Shown here: positions 26,354 to 36,036 of the stretch, in pieces
How positions within the stretch are numbered: the first letter of the stretch is position 1
Layout of the letters: the number at the start of each line of letters is the position of its first letter
Assembly (NCBI RefSeq): GCF_045063725.1
Contig: NZ_CP173695.1
Direction: 5' to 3' (one strand)
Origin: Sellimonas catena
GTDB taxonomy: Bacteria > Bacillota > Clostridia > Lachnospirales > Lachnospiraceae
Length of the DNA: 64,000 nt
Made by a program: the position numbers and the translations under genes
Notes under the pieces: model-generated
What the model saw: only the letters and a program-made list of their open reading frames with translations
The model's database searches: none
Told to the model about the DNA's origin: nothing

Positions 26354-26689
26354 CGCTTCGGTCCAATATTTCACCTACTGTTCCTAAAAACCAATATTTT
26401 GCATTACCACCGAGTTCTCATACAAACCGTGGTCGGAAACACGGTGTACATTACTACAAATTATTTCCTGTTACACGTACATACATTGACAAGTTTGTTA
26501 CAACGGACAATTCCTACTATACAACCGTCCTGAATATTCTCAATCGCCACGAATCTGATATTATAAAGGCATGTCAAGAGTACCTGCAGGAATGTGAAAA
26601 AGGAAATAAGCATTATGTTACACCTGATATAGACGGTATTATAGATGTTTTAGATTTTCTTAAATACAAAAATGACACAGCTATATAAA

Positions 26690-26728
26690 AATCCCATCGG
26701 AGCCAACACTCTGATGGGATTTTTCATC
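26690..26728 (+). terminator. Terminator after the split toxin gene
   Basis: AAATCCCATC pairs with GATGGGATTT, followed by TTCATC with further T. It starts directly after the stop codon. Confidence 0.85.
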
Positions 26729-27359
26729 TTTACTTCGACATTACTAATACAGACAGGTACGGTATTTGAACCGTATCTGTCTCAACTGTACTGGTTTCCA
26801 TATTATTTTCCACTTTCTTTTTGAGCATTTTTTTTAATGTCTATGACATCTATTCAGAGTGCGGCGGAATGCACAACCCAATATAGTCAACGCATGCCAC
26901 CTGTCTGACCAGACCGCATACGCTTAACGACTACAGGTACTCAAGTTACCTGCAAAGAAACCATCTCTGGTTTCTTGCTTATATTATATGCAATCCGAAT
27001 CAAAAAAAATCAACCGCTCATCCAGCATTCCTCATTATATACGCCAACAGGTTATAGCTCTAAAACGCTCAAATTTGCCCTTATTTTCGATTTTTCACCC
27101 CATACGAGGAAATCCTTACTATCACATAGAAAATGAATCCTTGAGGCATCACAGCGTCTCACAGAATCATGAAATACAATTCTTTTTCGTTTAATTTCCC
27201 ATTCGCATCCATCAATTACAATTATTATTCCTGACAGTCCCTGTGCCATCCCAATTTTATCCTCATTGATAACAGTAAAAACTCGCTTGCCCCCTTGTAT
27301 GCTATAAACCAACAGGCGTATACTATTATCAGAAATCCAAGGAAAGGTGGTACACAACC
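26729..27359. other. Gene-poor interval with inverted repeats
   Basis: I see no convincing gene here. Inverted repeats include ACAGGTACGGT/ACCGTATCTGT (about 26752-26781), CAGGTA/TACCTG (near 26934) and AGAAACCA/TGGTTTCT (about 26955-26976). A minus-strand frame of 134 codons (27052-27456) has no ribosome site and runs into the gene at 27360, so I do not call it. The last 40 bases hold the ribosome site AAGGAAAGGTGG of the next gene. Confidence 0.4.
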
Positions 27360-27716
27360 ATGCAAGAAGAACGCTACACCGTATCCGGCGCAACGTACAT
27401 AGCCAAAATCGAAGATTCAGATGAGGGAACAACGATTTCCATCCGTAAGAAAGCATCTTTCACTCCCATCTACACTATCTTCGCACAATCGGAAGTCCTC
27501 TCTATCAACGGCGAAGACTTTGATTTACAACATATTTTGTACTACGGACATAATGGAAATTTTCTTACCGTGATTGGTTCACAGAACCATGTGTACGAAG
27601 AATGCGAAGGTAACATGGAAAAGATACAGGCTCTGCCGGATAACGAAACACAAAACTATGAGATTCCATGCAGCGATGCCGTTGCAGACATCATAGCAGA
27701 CGCCTGCAACCTATAA
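27360..27716 (+). CDS. Hypothetical protein, 118 residues
   Basis: Starts MQEERYTVSGATYIAKIEDS; ATG 27360 lies after AAGGAAAGGTGG. Mainly beta-like with alternating hydrophobic residues (TISIRKKASFTPIYTIF), ending in SDAVADIIADACNL. No signal peptide or known motif. It converges on the pilus operon, with one hairpin terminator between. Confidence 0.6.
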   Translation: MQEERYTVSGATYIAKIEDSDEGTTISIRKKASFTPIYTIFAQSEVLSINGEDFDLQHILYYGHNGNFLTVIGSQNHVYEECEGNMEKIQALPDNETQNYEIPCSDAVADIIADACNL

Positions 27717-27719
27717 AAA

Positions 27720-27752
27720 AAGGGGCTGCGGAACCAAAAGTTCCACAGCCTC
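27720..27752. terminator. Bidirectional terminator
   Basis: GGCTGCGGAACC pairs with GGTTCCACAGCC-type sequence (GGAAC/GTTCC core, loop AAAA), with a long A run on one side. On the minus strand the hairpin is followed by CCCTTTTTTT, ending the pilus operon; it also serves the plus-strand gene at 27360. Confidence 0.85.
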
Positions 27753-27769
27753 AGACTGTCTAAGCTATC

Positions 27770-30700
27770 TTATTTCTTCCGTTTCCTGCGGAATCCAACA
27801 ACACCAAGTCCACCCATGATTCCCATTCCTGCAATCAGCGGAACAAACGTCATCGGTGTTGTAAAGCCACCGGACATCGGCATCTTGAAAGTTACGTCAT
27901 TCGTAATTTCATACGTGAACTCATAGATGTAATAAGTTCCCGTTGCCGGGTCATAGGTCACTTTCGATTTGCTAATGTTGTAATCATTAATATAATCTTC
28001 TGTCACTTCCATTGGAGCCTTTACAACAATTGGGTCTTTCAGCAGAGAATGTCCCGGTACTGTTTCTTTTTCCGTAATGGTATAGATGTCTGGATACAAG
28101 TTATCAAAGATGATTTCTCCGTTTCTGTCAGTCGTCTTGGTTCCAACCACTTCTCCGTCTGAGTTCTTGATTTCGAATACAACACCTGCTAACGGATTCT
28201 TGCCGTCAGAATCAAACTTCTTCAGTTTGATTTTACTGGATTTTGGAGTGTTGTAGCCAGTGAATTCGTTACCGCCCTGAAGACGAACGGCACCGGAATC
28301 TTTATTTATCTGCGCAATATAAATTTCACTATTCTGCGATACTACTTCACCTGTATCTTTATTTACCAGATAGCCATCCAAAGTATAACCAGCTGCAGGC
28401 TTTGTCTCCTGAATCGTAATAGTTCCATATGGTAAACAAGGAACTCCGTTAATGTAATACAGTTCATCACTGCCATCTACAAGATAATTGTCTGTCAAAC
28501 CTGTAATATATCTTTCAGTATTACCAACTTCTTTTACTTCCAGTACCCAAGTCCGTGTCGGTGCTGGCAGTTCGCTCACACTGTCATAAAAACCATCGTA
28601 ATACTTAATCGTGAACTGAGTTCCTTCCAGGGTTGGGATAGTATCCGTCTTATCTCCATTCTGGAGTTTTGTAATCTCGATACCTGTCGGGTCGTTGCCC
28701 GGAACATCTTTACAGGTATAAGTAAGAGGTTTCTCTGCGGTATGGGATGCTGTCACGGTTGCTTTCTGGGTCCAGTTTGTATTCAGTTCAAACCCTTTTG
28801 GAGCCTTGGTTTCCTTCACCCAATAATCTCCCAAAGGCATATCATGACATTCTGCTATTCCATCGGCATTGGTCTTTATTACTTGATACACAGTCTTGCA
28901 AGCGGCATCTTTGTAAATGGTAAATTCAGCGCCAGCCAAAGAATAGCATTGGTTATTTTCACTGATTTCCGGGAGTTCCGACTGTTTGATGATTCTCAGA
29001 TTTCCCACTTCCGGTTTATCTTCCATGTTCATCGTGACCACGGTTGCGTCCGGGATTTCAGCGGTATAAATTTCTGTATCCAATTGATATCCTTGCGGTG
29101 CCTTGGTTTCTTTCACATAATAAGTTCCAAGCGGAAGATTTCCAAGGGAACCGCTGCCATTTTCATCGGTTGTAATCGTTCCAACTTTCTGCTGACATGC
29201 CTTATCTTTGTATACAGTATAAACAGCACCTTTTAGGGAATAATTGCTGTTATTATTCGTCACAGATGTATCTGCTGACTGTTTAATAATTCTTAATTCT
29301 CCTACTTTTGGTACATCTTTCAGATTCATCGTAACAACTGCCGTACCTGGAATCGTTACAGCATGTACGACTGTATCCAACTGATAACCTTTTGGTGCTT
29401 TGGTCTCTTTCACATAATATATGCCAAATGGAAGATTCGACAGGGTCCCTTCCCCATTTTCGTCGGTTGTAATCTTTCCATATGCCTGTTTGCAACTGCT
29501 GTCAGTATAAACTGTATACTCTGCACCTTTTAGGGAATAATTGGTATTGCCTGTTGTTACAGTTGGGCTGGAGGAACTTTTAATGATTTTCAATTCACCG
29601 AACTGCACCGGCTCTACCGATGTCAAATTCACGGATATCTCATCGGTTGTCCCTGACGAAATATCTGCAGAATACACATTGGTATCAATATCAAACCCTG
29701 TAGATGCTTTCGTCTCTTTCACAAAATAGACTCCCAATGGTAATCCGGCTAAACTGCCCTGTCCGGATGCGTCCGTAACAATCGTTCCTACTTTGACAGT
29801 ACAGACCTTGTTGGAATATACCGTATATTCAGCGCCCTGGATGCTATAACGATTATTTCCTGTTGTTGTATCGGCATCACCAGATTTCTTTTGCAGCAGA
29901 ATCTTACCTGTTTTTGGCGGTTCGGATGAGGTCTGTTTGTTTTGCGCTGCTGTTGTTCCGCCTTTCACCGTAAACTTATATATCTTGGTATCCAGCTTAA
30001 ACCCTTTGGAAGCCGTCGTTTCTTTTACATAATAAGTTCCTTCCGTTAAGGCATCATCTTTTGTAGCAGCATAGCCGGATGCATCTGTTGTGATTGTTGT
30101 AACTAATGTTTTGCATGCACTGTCCGAATATACCCCATACTTTGCACCTGCCAGAGAGTAACATCCATTGCTGTATTTGTTAGATATACTTGTATTCGCA
30201 GACTTTTTCTGGATAGACAGTCCTCCCTTTTTCGGGGAATGGTATGTTTTAAATACATATAAATAAGACGGAACTTTCGGCGTGATTGCGGAAATCATAT
30301 TTCCAGGAGATGTTCCCTCTTTTATAGCATCACCATGTGCGGAAGAATGCCAGAATTTATTTTCGCTTGATGTCTTACCAAAGAAAAAGCCAATATGGCA
30401 GTCAGCGCCAGGCTCAGTCCAGTCTCGAGGTTCAAAGAAAATGATATCTCCCTTTTCCATCACACCAGACTGCAGAGCAGCACTGATGCTGTCAAAACGA
30501 TATGTCTTACATGCAAGCAAAAGATTCTGTGCCCAAGTTCCATCAGGCTGTTTCTGATAGCCATGTGCATAATCCTGCCAGTTAGAAGCATTGGCATACC
30601 ATCCTGGTCTACGTTGAGTAATCTTTGTTAAATTACCGCCACATTTGCGAATCACGTCTGCAACAAATCCTGTGCAGTTCATATGACCCGATTTTCCATC

Positions 30701-32026
30701 CGCTGTTGCTCCATTGGCAAGCAGCCAGTCTGTATATGGCTCTTCAAACACTCTGTCATAATATGGTGTACCAAGATAGTACTTTTTGTTTGTGTCATAA
30801 ATATTTTGCAGATATTGACCAATATCTTTGGTACATCCTATCTTTTTATCTATTGTCTGTGTACCATTCGGATTGTCAGGGAACAATACCAGTGGACTGA
30901 CATCTAAATCTTCATCAGACAAATTAGCAAGAATCACCACTTCTATTGTTGGGTCACCAACTAATGCATGAACCGCATATCCATCCGGAAGAACCGCTTC
31001 GAACACATAGATAGGTTGTGCCGTCTGTTCATAGTCACTCAGACACTCCCAGGTTACTTCTATATCTTCCCTAGTACCATCTTCCAGCGTAATGGATAAC
31101 GTCTGCGGAAACCGATTTTGCAGCACATCTAATGACTCTTGGGTTTCCAATTCCAACGTTTCTGTGTAATCTCCAATCTGTGCAATGACCTTTTGACCTT
31201 CATTTTTTTCCTCTTCTAGTAATGTAGCCAAAGTGCCCAGATTTTCATCCTCTTCTGTCTGCTCCTGTACCAATATCTGGTTCTCGTCCCCAGTGTCTTT
31301 TGTCTCATCCGCTTCCACGACAATCGGATTCTCTTTCCACTGAGCCACAGCTGTATCTCCATAGAATGCATTCTCGCTCTCCGCATCAAATACAGGAACA
31401 ATAGTCACAGTTTCTGCTGTATCTGAACTGATGTGAAAGACTGTATCCAGAGAAGCTTCTGCCGGAATCTCTATAGAAAGATATGCCGCTGTCAACTGGT
31501 CCTTGTCATCTTTCTCGGAAGCAAAAGACGCCTTGCTTTGAACGGTATCTTCGCCCTGCTTCAAATCCACGGCATACTTATCCGTATCCTGCAGTTCTGC
31601 GATTTTCACGTCTTTACAGGCATCTGTCAGGACCTTAGACCATTCAGCCTTGTCTTCCGGAAGTGTTTCTCCATAATCCCAGAAATACAGGCGGAAGTCT
31701 GCATCTGCATCCGTTGGATTCTCTGCTGTAACATGGACAGGGATGGAATCTCCCGCCTGATACTCTGTCTCCACCTCGATGTCAGACTCACCGGCATCCC
31801 CGATTTTTACAGAAGCCTGCATTTCTTTTTTGATTTCAATCGCATTGCTCTCTGTTTCTACGACAATCTCATCCGATGTCTCATCTTCTTCCGGTATCAC
31901 CTGGATTGCAGTTGTCTCGTCAGACGGCTCTGCCGCAAATACAGAAGCAGAACTTCCGGCAACCGGAGAGACTGCCATCAGTACAACCAATGCCATGGAT
32001 GTAAAACATGTTACTTTACGCTTCAT
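27770..32026 (-). CDS. SpaA-type pilus tip/backbone adhesin with NlpC/P60-like domain
   Basis: Protein of 1418 residues. A signal peptide (about 1-32, ending VFAAEP) and acidic N-terminal region (to about 390) precede an NlpC/P60-like Cys/His segment (about 430-600): HMNCTGFVADVIRKC then DCHIGFFFG. About five SpaA/Cna-B-like repeats of ~90 residues follow (YSLAGAKYGVYSD, YVKETTASKGFKLDT and variants). Two longer beta domains end in DVTFKMPMSGG, a membrane helix and FRRKRKK. The sorting motif MPMSGG departs from LPXTG, so it may need the adjacent sortase. KETxAPKG and E-box-like motifs suggest isopeptide bonds. It forms an operon with the sortase and major pilin. Confidence 0.82.
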   Translation of the reverse strand: MKRKVTCFTSMALVVLMAVSPVAGSSASVFAAEPSDETTAIQVIPEEDETSDEIVVETESNAIEIKKEMQASVKIGDAGESDIEVETEYQAGDSIPVHVTAENPTDADADFRLYFWDYGETLPEDKAEWSKVLTDACKDVKIAELQDTDKYAVDLKQGEDTVQSKASFASEKDDKDQLTAAYLSIEIPAEASLDTVFHISSDTAETVTIVPVFDAESENAFYGDTAVAQWKENPIVVEADETKDTGDENQILVQEQTEEDENLGTLATLLEEEKNEGQKVIAQIGDYTETLELETQESLDVLQNRFPQTLSITLEDGTREDIEVTWECLSDYEQTAQPIYVFEAVLPDGYAVHALVGDPTIEVVILANLSDEDLDVSPLVLFPDNPNGTQTIDKKIGCTKDIGQYLQNIYDTNKKYYLGTPYYDRVFEEPYTDWLLANGATADGKSGHMNCTGFVADVIRKCGGNLTKITQRRPGWYANASNWQDYAHGYQKQPDGTWAQNLLLACKTYRFDSISAALQSGVMEKGDIIFFEPRDWTEPGADCHIGFFFGKTSSENKFWHSSAHGDAIKEGTSPGNMISAITPKVPSYLYVFKTYHSPKKGGLSIQKKSANTSISNKYSNGCYSLAGAKYGVYSDSACKTLVTTITTDASGYAATKDDALTEGTYYVKETTASKGFKLDTKIYKFTVKGGTTAAQNKQTSSEPPKTGKILLQKKSGDADTTTGNNRYSIQGAEYTVYSNKVCTVKVGTIVTDASGQGSLAGLPLGVYFVKETKASTGFDIDTNVYSADISSGTTDEISVNLTSVEPVQFGELKIIKSSSSPTVTTGNTNYSLKGAEYTVYTDSSCKQAYGKITTDENGEGTLSNLPFGIYYVKETKAPKGYQLDTVVHAVTIPGTAVVTMNLKDVPKVGELRIIKQSADTSVTNNNSNYSLKGAVYTVYKDKACQQKVGTITTDENGSGSLGNLPLGTYYVKETKAPQGYQLDTEIYTAEIPDATVVTMNMEDKPEVGNLRIIKQSELPEISENNQCYSLAGAEFTIYKDAACKTVYQVIKTNADGIAECHDMPLGDYWVKETKAPKGFELNTNWTQKATVTASHTAEKPLTYTCKDVPGNDPTGIEITKLQNGDKTDTIPTLEGTQFTIKYYDGFYDSVSELPAPTRTWVLEVKEVGNTERYITGLTDNYLVDGSDELYYINGVPCLPYGTITIQETKPAAGYTLDGYLVNKDTGEVVSQNSEIYIAQINKDSGAVRLQGGNEFTGYNTPKSSKIKLKKFDSDGKNPLAGVVFEIKNSDGEVVGTKTTDRNGEIIFDNLYPDIYTITEKETVPGHSLLKDPIVVKAPMEVTEDYINDYNISKSKVTYDPATGTYYIYEFTYEITNDVTFKMPMSGGFTTPMTFVPLIAGMGIMGGLGVVGFRRKRKK

Positions 32027-32145
32027 GCCTTATACTCTCCTTTCTCCAGCCTGGTCATATTCCAGACTGCATTTTCATTTCACAATTTCTATATAAACAA
32101 AGGCTCCGCATACATTTCCACATACACAGAGCCTTTACAAAAAAC

Positions 32146-33012
32146 TTATGAGCGGCTCCTGTTTCGGAAGTGCCGTACAATCCCAATAACCGACAGAATC
32201 GCTACAAAACAGCTAATACTGATAATCACCGCTTTCTTGTACTCTTCCATCCACTTCGACGTCACTTCTTTATCCTCAAAGGTTTCCGGATTTTCCACCG
32301 CTTCCTGATAATCTGTCCGCACACCCCGTACCAGCAGGCGGTGTGAGTTCACGCCGTACGGTGTACAGGTGACAAGTGTGCAGTAATCCTCCCCCGGCAC
32401 GATTTTCAAATCGTCCAGTTCCGAAGGAAGCACGACCTTTATCTGGTCTACTTGATACGCCAGGTTCTCACCCATGACATGAAGGAAAAAAATATCGCCT
32501 TCCTCCACCTCTGTCAAATCGGTGAAAAGCTTTGCTTTACTGAGACCGGTATGACCGGTCAATACTGTATGAGTGCTCTCCCCTCCCACTGGAAGAGATG
32601 TCCCATGCAGGTGACCTACTCCTTTTTCCAACACGCTCTCAGACGTACCGTGATAGATAGGGAGCGACACATCAATCGCAGGGATTTCCACCGTTCCCAT
32701 CACGCCGTCATTCGTAAGGTTCAGCAGTGATTCATACTCTGCCAAATCCTGTTGAGATTTATCTTCCTCAAACGGGTCCGTCAGCGTCACATGCCCGTCA
32801 GCAAGGACCTGATTGTATTCCCTCGCAGCTTGAAGTGCAGCCTGTTGCTCAGAATTATCCAGTTCCTGAGCAGCCTGTTCGACTGCATCTGCCACGGAAT
32901 CCGTTTTGTTCTCAAACAGCCAGTTTGAGATGAAAGGGTACATCGTCAGAGCAATCGCCATCCCAAAGAGCAGGAACACCATCAAACCCTTAACGATGCC
33001 CCTTTTATTCAT
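32146..33012 (-). CDS. Class C (pilus) sortase
   Basis: Protein of 288 residues, with an N-terminal membrane helix (GLMVFLLFGMAIALTMYPFI) and a second near the C terminus (AVIISISCFVAILSVIGIV). A DPF lid motif (LTDPFEED, about residue 78) is typical of pilin polymerases. Catalytic His is in LTGHTGL, Cys in TLVTCTPYGVN, and Arg in HRLLVRG. It joins pilin subunits at their sorting signals on the outer membrane face. It sits between the pilin and the large adhesin genes, 29 bases after the pilin stop. Confidence 0.93.
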   Translation of the reverse strand: MNKRGIVKGLMVFLLFGMAIALTMYPFISNWLFENKTDSVADAVEQAAQELDNSEQQAALQAAREYNQVLADGHVTLTDPFEEDKSQQDLAEYESLLNLTNDGVMGTVEIPAIDVSLPIYHGTSESVLEKGVGHLHGTSLPVGGESTHTVLTGHTGLSKAKLFTDLTEVEEGDIFFLHVMGENLAYQVDQIKVVLPSELDDLKIVPGEDYCTLVTCTPYGVNSHRLLVRGVRTDYQEAVENPETFEDKEVTSKWMEEYKKAVIISISCFVAILSVIGIVRHFRNRSRS

Positions 33013-33041
33013 TTATCTATCCAGCTTCTTTCTTCCAGAAA

Positions 33042-35564
33042 TTAAGCTTCTTTCTTTTTAGACTTCTTTGTTACCAGCAGGACTCCGCCTACAGCGGCTG
33101 CACATCCTGCAAGTGTAAACAGGATAGTTCCGTATCCTCCAGTCTTCGGAAGCAGGAAATTCTTATTATTGACTACATTCAGAACAACGGTTGCGTTTGC
33201 AGATGTCTTCTGCTCTGTGCCTTCGCCTTCTGTGTAAGTATGTTCCTTCATGTCGGCAGAAACTTCATCGACAGTTGCTGTTGCTGCTACAATTTCGCCT
33301 ACATGCATATCTGTCTTACCGATGGTACGTCCGTTTGCATCCTCAATGTCCGGGCGTGTTGCATCTGTTCCAAAGATGTCATCCTTGGACGCATTTACAA
33401 GCTGTCCGTTTTCGTTAAAAATACCGCCATGGTATGCTGCAATAATTGCATCTACCTGGTCCCCAGTCAGACCTGTCGTACCAGCGACAGAAGCGATTAC
33501 GTCACGGTCAGTCGGAGTAATAACGATATTAATAGAATCTTCCAGCAATGTGTAGCCATTATCTGTCGCAATCTCTGTCATTGCATACTTGTCTGCTTCC
33601 AGACCATATACAACAATGCGTCCTTCCTCAGTTGGAATAAATGTCGTTGCTTCCTCTTTGCTGGTCGTCTTTCCAGTTACGTACCATACAGCCGGGTCCT
33701 CCGCAGACTGTTTTGCCATGACATAGTATGCATCCGTTGTATTGTACAGCTTAAATTCAACCTGGCTCATATCGCCTTCGTTATCAGAAAATTGTTTTGT
33801 CAAATCAAGGCTGTATGCATAAATATAGTTCCGGTCTTCCAGCGTGTTATAGTAACCGTCAGATGTACGGCTCCATTCCAGAACAACATCATTCTCATTA
33901 CCTTCATCGCCAAGTACTAAAGATGCATCACTGTTTACAGTAACGGTATAGTATACAACCATATACAGGTCGCTGTAACTCTCATTACTTACCTTTCCAC
34001 CGCCCTGTCCGGCAATGTTGTTACCATTTCCACCTTTACCATTCAAGGTTTGCAGTCCGAGTTCTGTCAGTTTTACAGTCAGCTCTGTTGAACCGTCTTT
34101 CCATGCTGAAGAGCCTGATTCATCCGTTACGGTCACATCTGCATAACCTTGTGTATAATCTCCGGAATTTAGATTCCACTGAGTAACAGCGTTTGCTGTA
34201 TTATTTGCGTTTGCATCTGTCGGATTATCATAAAATGCAATCTTTACATCCTTGTTATAAGCCAGCCCTGCCGACAAAATATCTGTAAACGTATACTCTG
34301 ACAAGAAAGTACCTTTGGATGTAATCTTCGGTAATCTGGATACCAGAATATAGTCCAGTACATCACCTGCAGAAGCTGTATTCGTATCACGGTACTCAAA
34401 GTCATAGCTGTATCCGGCACCATCTTTACCAGCAGTTGTTCCATCAGATGTATAACCGCCACGGTTTGCTACATAAGCAGCCTCATCTGTATCCTTTTCA
34501 TTATTCGGATTGTTGGAATCATCGTTAAATACAACTAAAGACTCGCTATCCTTACTGCTGACATAAGCATCGCCACGGTTAATAGTACCATTCTTGTCAT
34601 CCACTGCATTCGTATTGCTATAAGCATTCCGCACGCTCTTGTCCAAAGTCGGATTGCCTGTCTGGTTTTTTGGGTAGCAAGTCATATCGTACAGCCAGTA
34701 ATTTCCGCCTTCCTCACCAGTAGCATTCTCATCTTCCGGTGTCATATTCGTAAATGGCAGGGAAACGAACCACGGATTTGTCGTACTTGTTACCTGTTCC
34801 GGCACTTCTGTTTCCACTAGCAGATACAGACCAAGTTCCAGACCTTCTACATGGGTATAACCCTTTGCATCTGTCTTCGGCATATTCACTGCTTCCACAC
34901 CGGTATCTTCGGATGTAGTTACCGAACCATCTGTCGTGCTATCCTGTGTACCATAACTGTAAAGGTACTCTTCTAATGCACTTGTCGCAGCAAGCTCATC
35001 ATCCGCTAAAATCTTAGCCAATGCATCCGAAAGCTGTGTACTGTCATAATGGAGAACACCTTTGTTTGTACACTTTTCAGCAACGCCGTCCTCATTCATT
35101 TTATAAGCATCTTCGGCATCCAGCTTCAGGATTTCAGCCAATTTTACCGGAATCTCGTAAACAACATTTACCTGAGAAGAACCACCTTCCGTATTGCTGT
35201 ATGTCTCAATGTTACCTACACGGAGATAAGTGAACTGCACACCCTGAATAGCATAATCAGCCATTGTTTCTTCCACTACGGTATCCTTTTCACCATTGGC
35301 GAATCTCTCACCTTCTGTGTAATCTCCGGCTGCTTCTGCTGAAGTGATATCATACTTGTAAATACTCAGAGACCCTGTCTTGGAATAATCAATGATATCC
35401 GAATTCTCCAGGTCATTTGCTACCTGTGTGTTATTGGTCCCATCGGTGGAATCCTGTCCGGTTCCAGGTGCCGCAAACACAGGTACGGAGACAGCAGGTG
35501 TCACCGCCATCAATGTTGCAAGCGTTCCTGCAAACGCCTTTGTAAAAAAGTTTTTCTTACTCAT
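33042..35564 (-). CDS. SpaH/FimP-like major pilin (isopeptide-forming, LPKTG)
   Basis: Protein of 840 residues. A signal peptide (MSKKNFFTKAFAGTLATLMA...) ends near VFAAP. A first domain contains GSLSIYKYD and a long N-terminal pilin domain. A fimbrial D2-type region (about 310-580) holds NPTLDKSVRNAYSN, and a C-terminal Cna-B domain has YSLDLTKQF and YALTEIA-like motifs (KYAMTEIATDNGYTLLED). LPKTG lies near residue 808, then a membrane helix and KKSKKKEA. GAAAGGAGTAG precedes the ATG. It is the first gene of the operon. RNA copy 1 lies about 105 bases upstream. Confidence 0.88.
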   Translation of the reverse strand: MSKKNFFTKAFAGTLATLMAVTPAVSVPVFAAPGTGQDSTDGTNNTQVANDLENSDIIDYSKTGSLSIYKYDITSAEAAGDYTEGERFANGEKDTVVEETMADYAIQGVQFTYLRVGNIETYSNTEGGSSQVNVVYEIPVKLAEILKLDAEDAYKMNEDGVAEKCTNKGVLHYDSTQLSDALAKILADDELAATSALEEYLYSYGTQDSTTDGSVTTSEDTGVEAVNMPKTDAKGYTHVEGLELGLYLLVETEVPEQVTSTTNPWFVSLPFTNMTPEDENATGEEGGNYWLYDMTCYPKNQTGNPTLDKSVRNAYSNTNAVDDKNGTINRGDAYVSSKDSESLVVFNDDSNNPNNEKDTDEAAYVANRGGYTSDGTTAGKDGAGYSYDFEYRDTNTASAGDVLDYILVSRLPKITSKGTFLSEYTFTDILSAGLAYNKDVKIAFYDNPTDANANNTANAVTQWNLNSGDYTQGYADVTVTDESGSSAWKDGSTELTVKLTELGLQTLNGKGGNGNNIAGQGGGKVSNESYSDLYMVVYYTVTVNSDASLVLGDEGNENDVVLEWSRTSDGYYNTLEDRNYIYAYSLDLTKQFSDNEGDMSQVEFKLYNTTDAYYVMAKQSAEDPAVWYVTGKTTSKEEATTFIPTEEGRIVVYGLEADKYAMTEIATDNGYTLLEDSINIVITPTDRDVIASVAGTTGLTGDQVDAIIAAYHGGIFNENGQLVNASKDDIFGTDATRPDIEDANGRTIGKTDMHVGEIVAATATVDEVSADMKEHTYTEGEGTEQKTSANATVVLNVVNNKNFLLPKTGGYGTILFTLAGCAAAVGGVLLVTKKSKKKEA

Positions 35565-35669
35565 GAACTTTTCTACTCCTTTCTATGAAATTGTATAAAT
35601 ATATTTGATACCGGCATAATCTGCTGCCAAAGCAGCTGGGCTGCCAGTGTAACCCCAAAGCAAATGCAC

Positions 35670-35850
35670 AAAAAAATAACGGCAAACAGAATCAGGAGAC
35701 TTCACATCTCCATCATCTGTTCACCGCTTTTCTTTCTATATTGACAAGCTGTACTCTCGTCTTGCAGTTCGTCACCCCTGCAACACTCCCGGACGTCTTA
35801 CGCCAGCATCCCTACAAGGCACCGTTCCTTTGAGTTTTCCACATGAACAT
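35670..35850 (-). ncRNA. Structured RNA candidate, copy 1 of 3
   Basis: Read on the minus strand: conserved start ATGTTCATGT, GGAACGGTGCC, GACGTCCGGGAGT, then hairpin TTGCAG-GGGTGACGAA-CTGCAA (35762-35783), then TACAGCTTGTCAA. It ends with a large stem GCGGTGAACAG... CTGTTTGCCG and a T run at 35670-35676. It aligns with 39785-39973 and 51661-51842. The hairpin stem differs in each copy but always pairs. It ends about 105 bases before the major pilin gene, so it could be a small RNA or an attenuating leader. I do not recognise the family. Confidence 0.75.
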
Positions 35851-35967
35851 CTATATACTGTTTTTGTTGTAAATCATCACATATGATGACTCTATCAAGC
35901 ATTATACCTCTTTTTCATGATAGCGTCAATGAATTTTCATCATTTTCGATTATTTTTTTGAGGATTA

Positions 35968-35995
35968 TTGATTATATTTCGTTTCATAGTATAAT
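35968..35995 (+). promoter_or_regulatory. Sigma-A-like promoter for the XRE regulator
   Basis: TTGATT (35968-35973) and TATAAT (35990-35995) are separated by 16 bases, about 40 bases before the ATG at 36037. Confidence 0.6.
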
Positions 35996-36036
35996 AATAC
36001 ACAGAAAAGTTTCATAAATGAGGAGGAAACCCACTG

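Larger units (their letters stand above)
23125..26688 (+). pseudogene. ToxN/AbiQ-like toxin gene, split by a transposon
   Basis: Joining 23125-23272 to 26354-26688 gives one continuous frame of about 161 codons. It reads ELLHNEQGRPCVLRIKLRY, then YDFVVPLRSNISPTVPKNQY across the insertion, then RKHGVHYYKLFPVTRTYIDK. The PLRSN, KHGVHY.K.FPV and late helical part resemble ToxN/AbiQ endoribonucleases of type III toxin-antitoxin systems. No ATG, GTG or TTG lies in frame after the stop at 23122, so the 5' end may also be damaged or use a rare start. No tandem ToxI-like repeats are seen upstream. The fit of the rejoined halves is clear; the family name rests on recognition alone. Confidence 0.7.

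Noticed and set aside
27052..27456. 134-codon minus-strand frame
   Set aside because: No ribosome site, irregular composition, and its start lies inside the better supported gene at 27360.
35590..35670. Possible extra gene or leader peptide between RNA copy 1 and the pilin gene
   Set aside because: Only a short GCTGC/GCAGC hairpin is visible and no start codon with a ribosome site.
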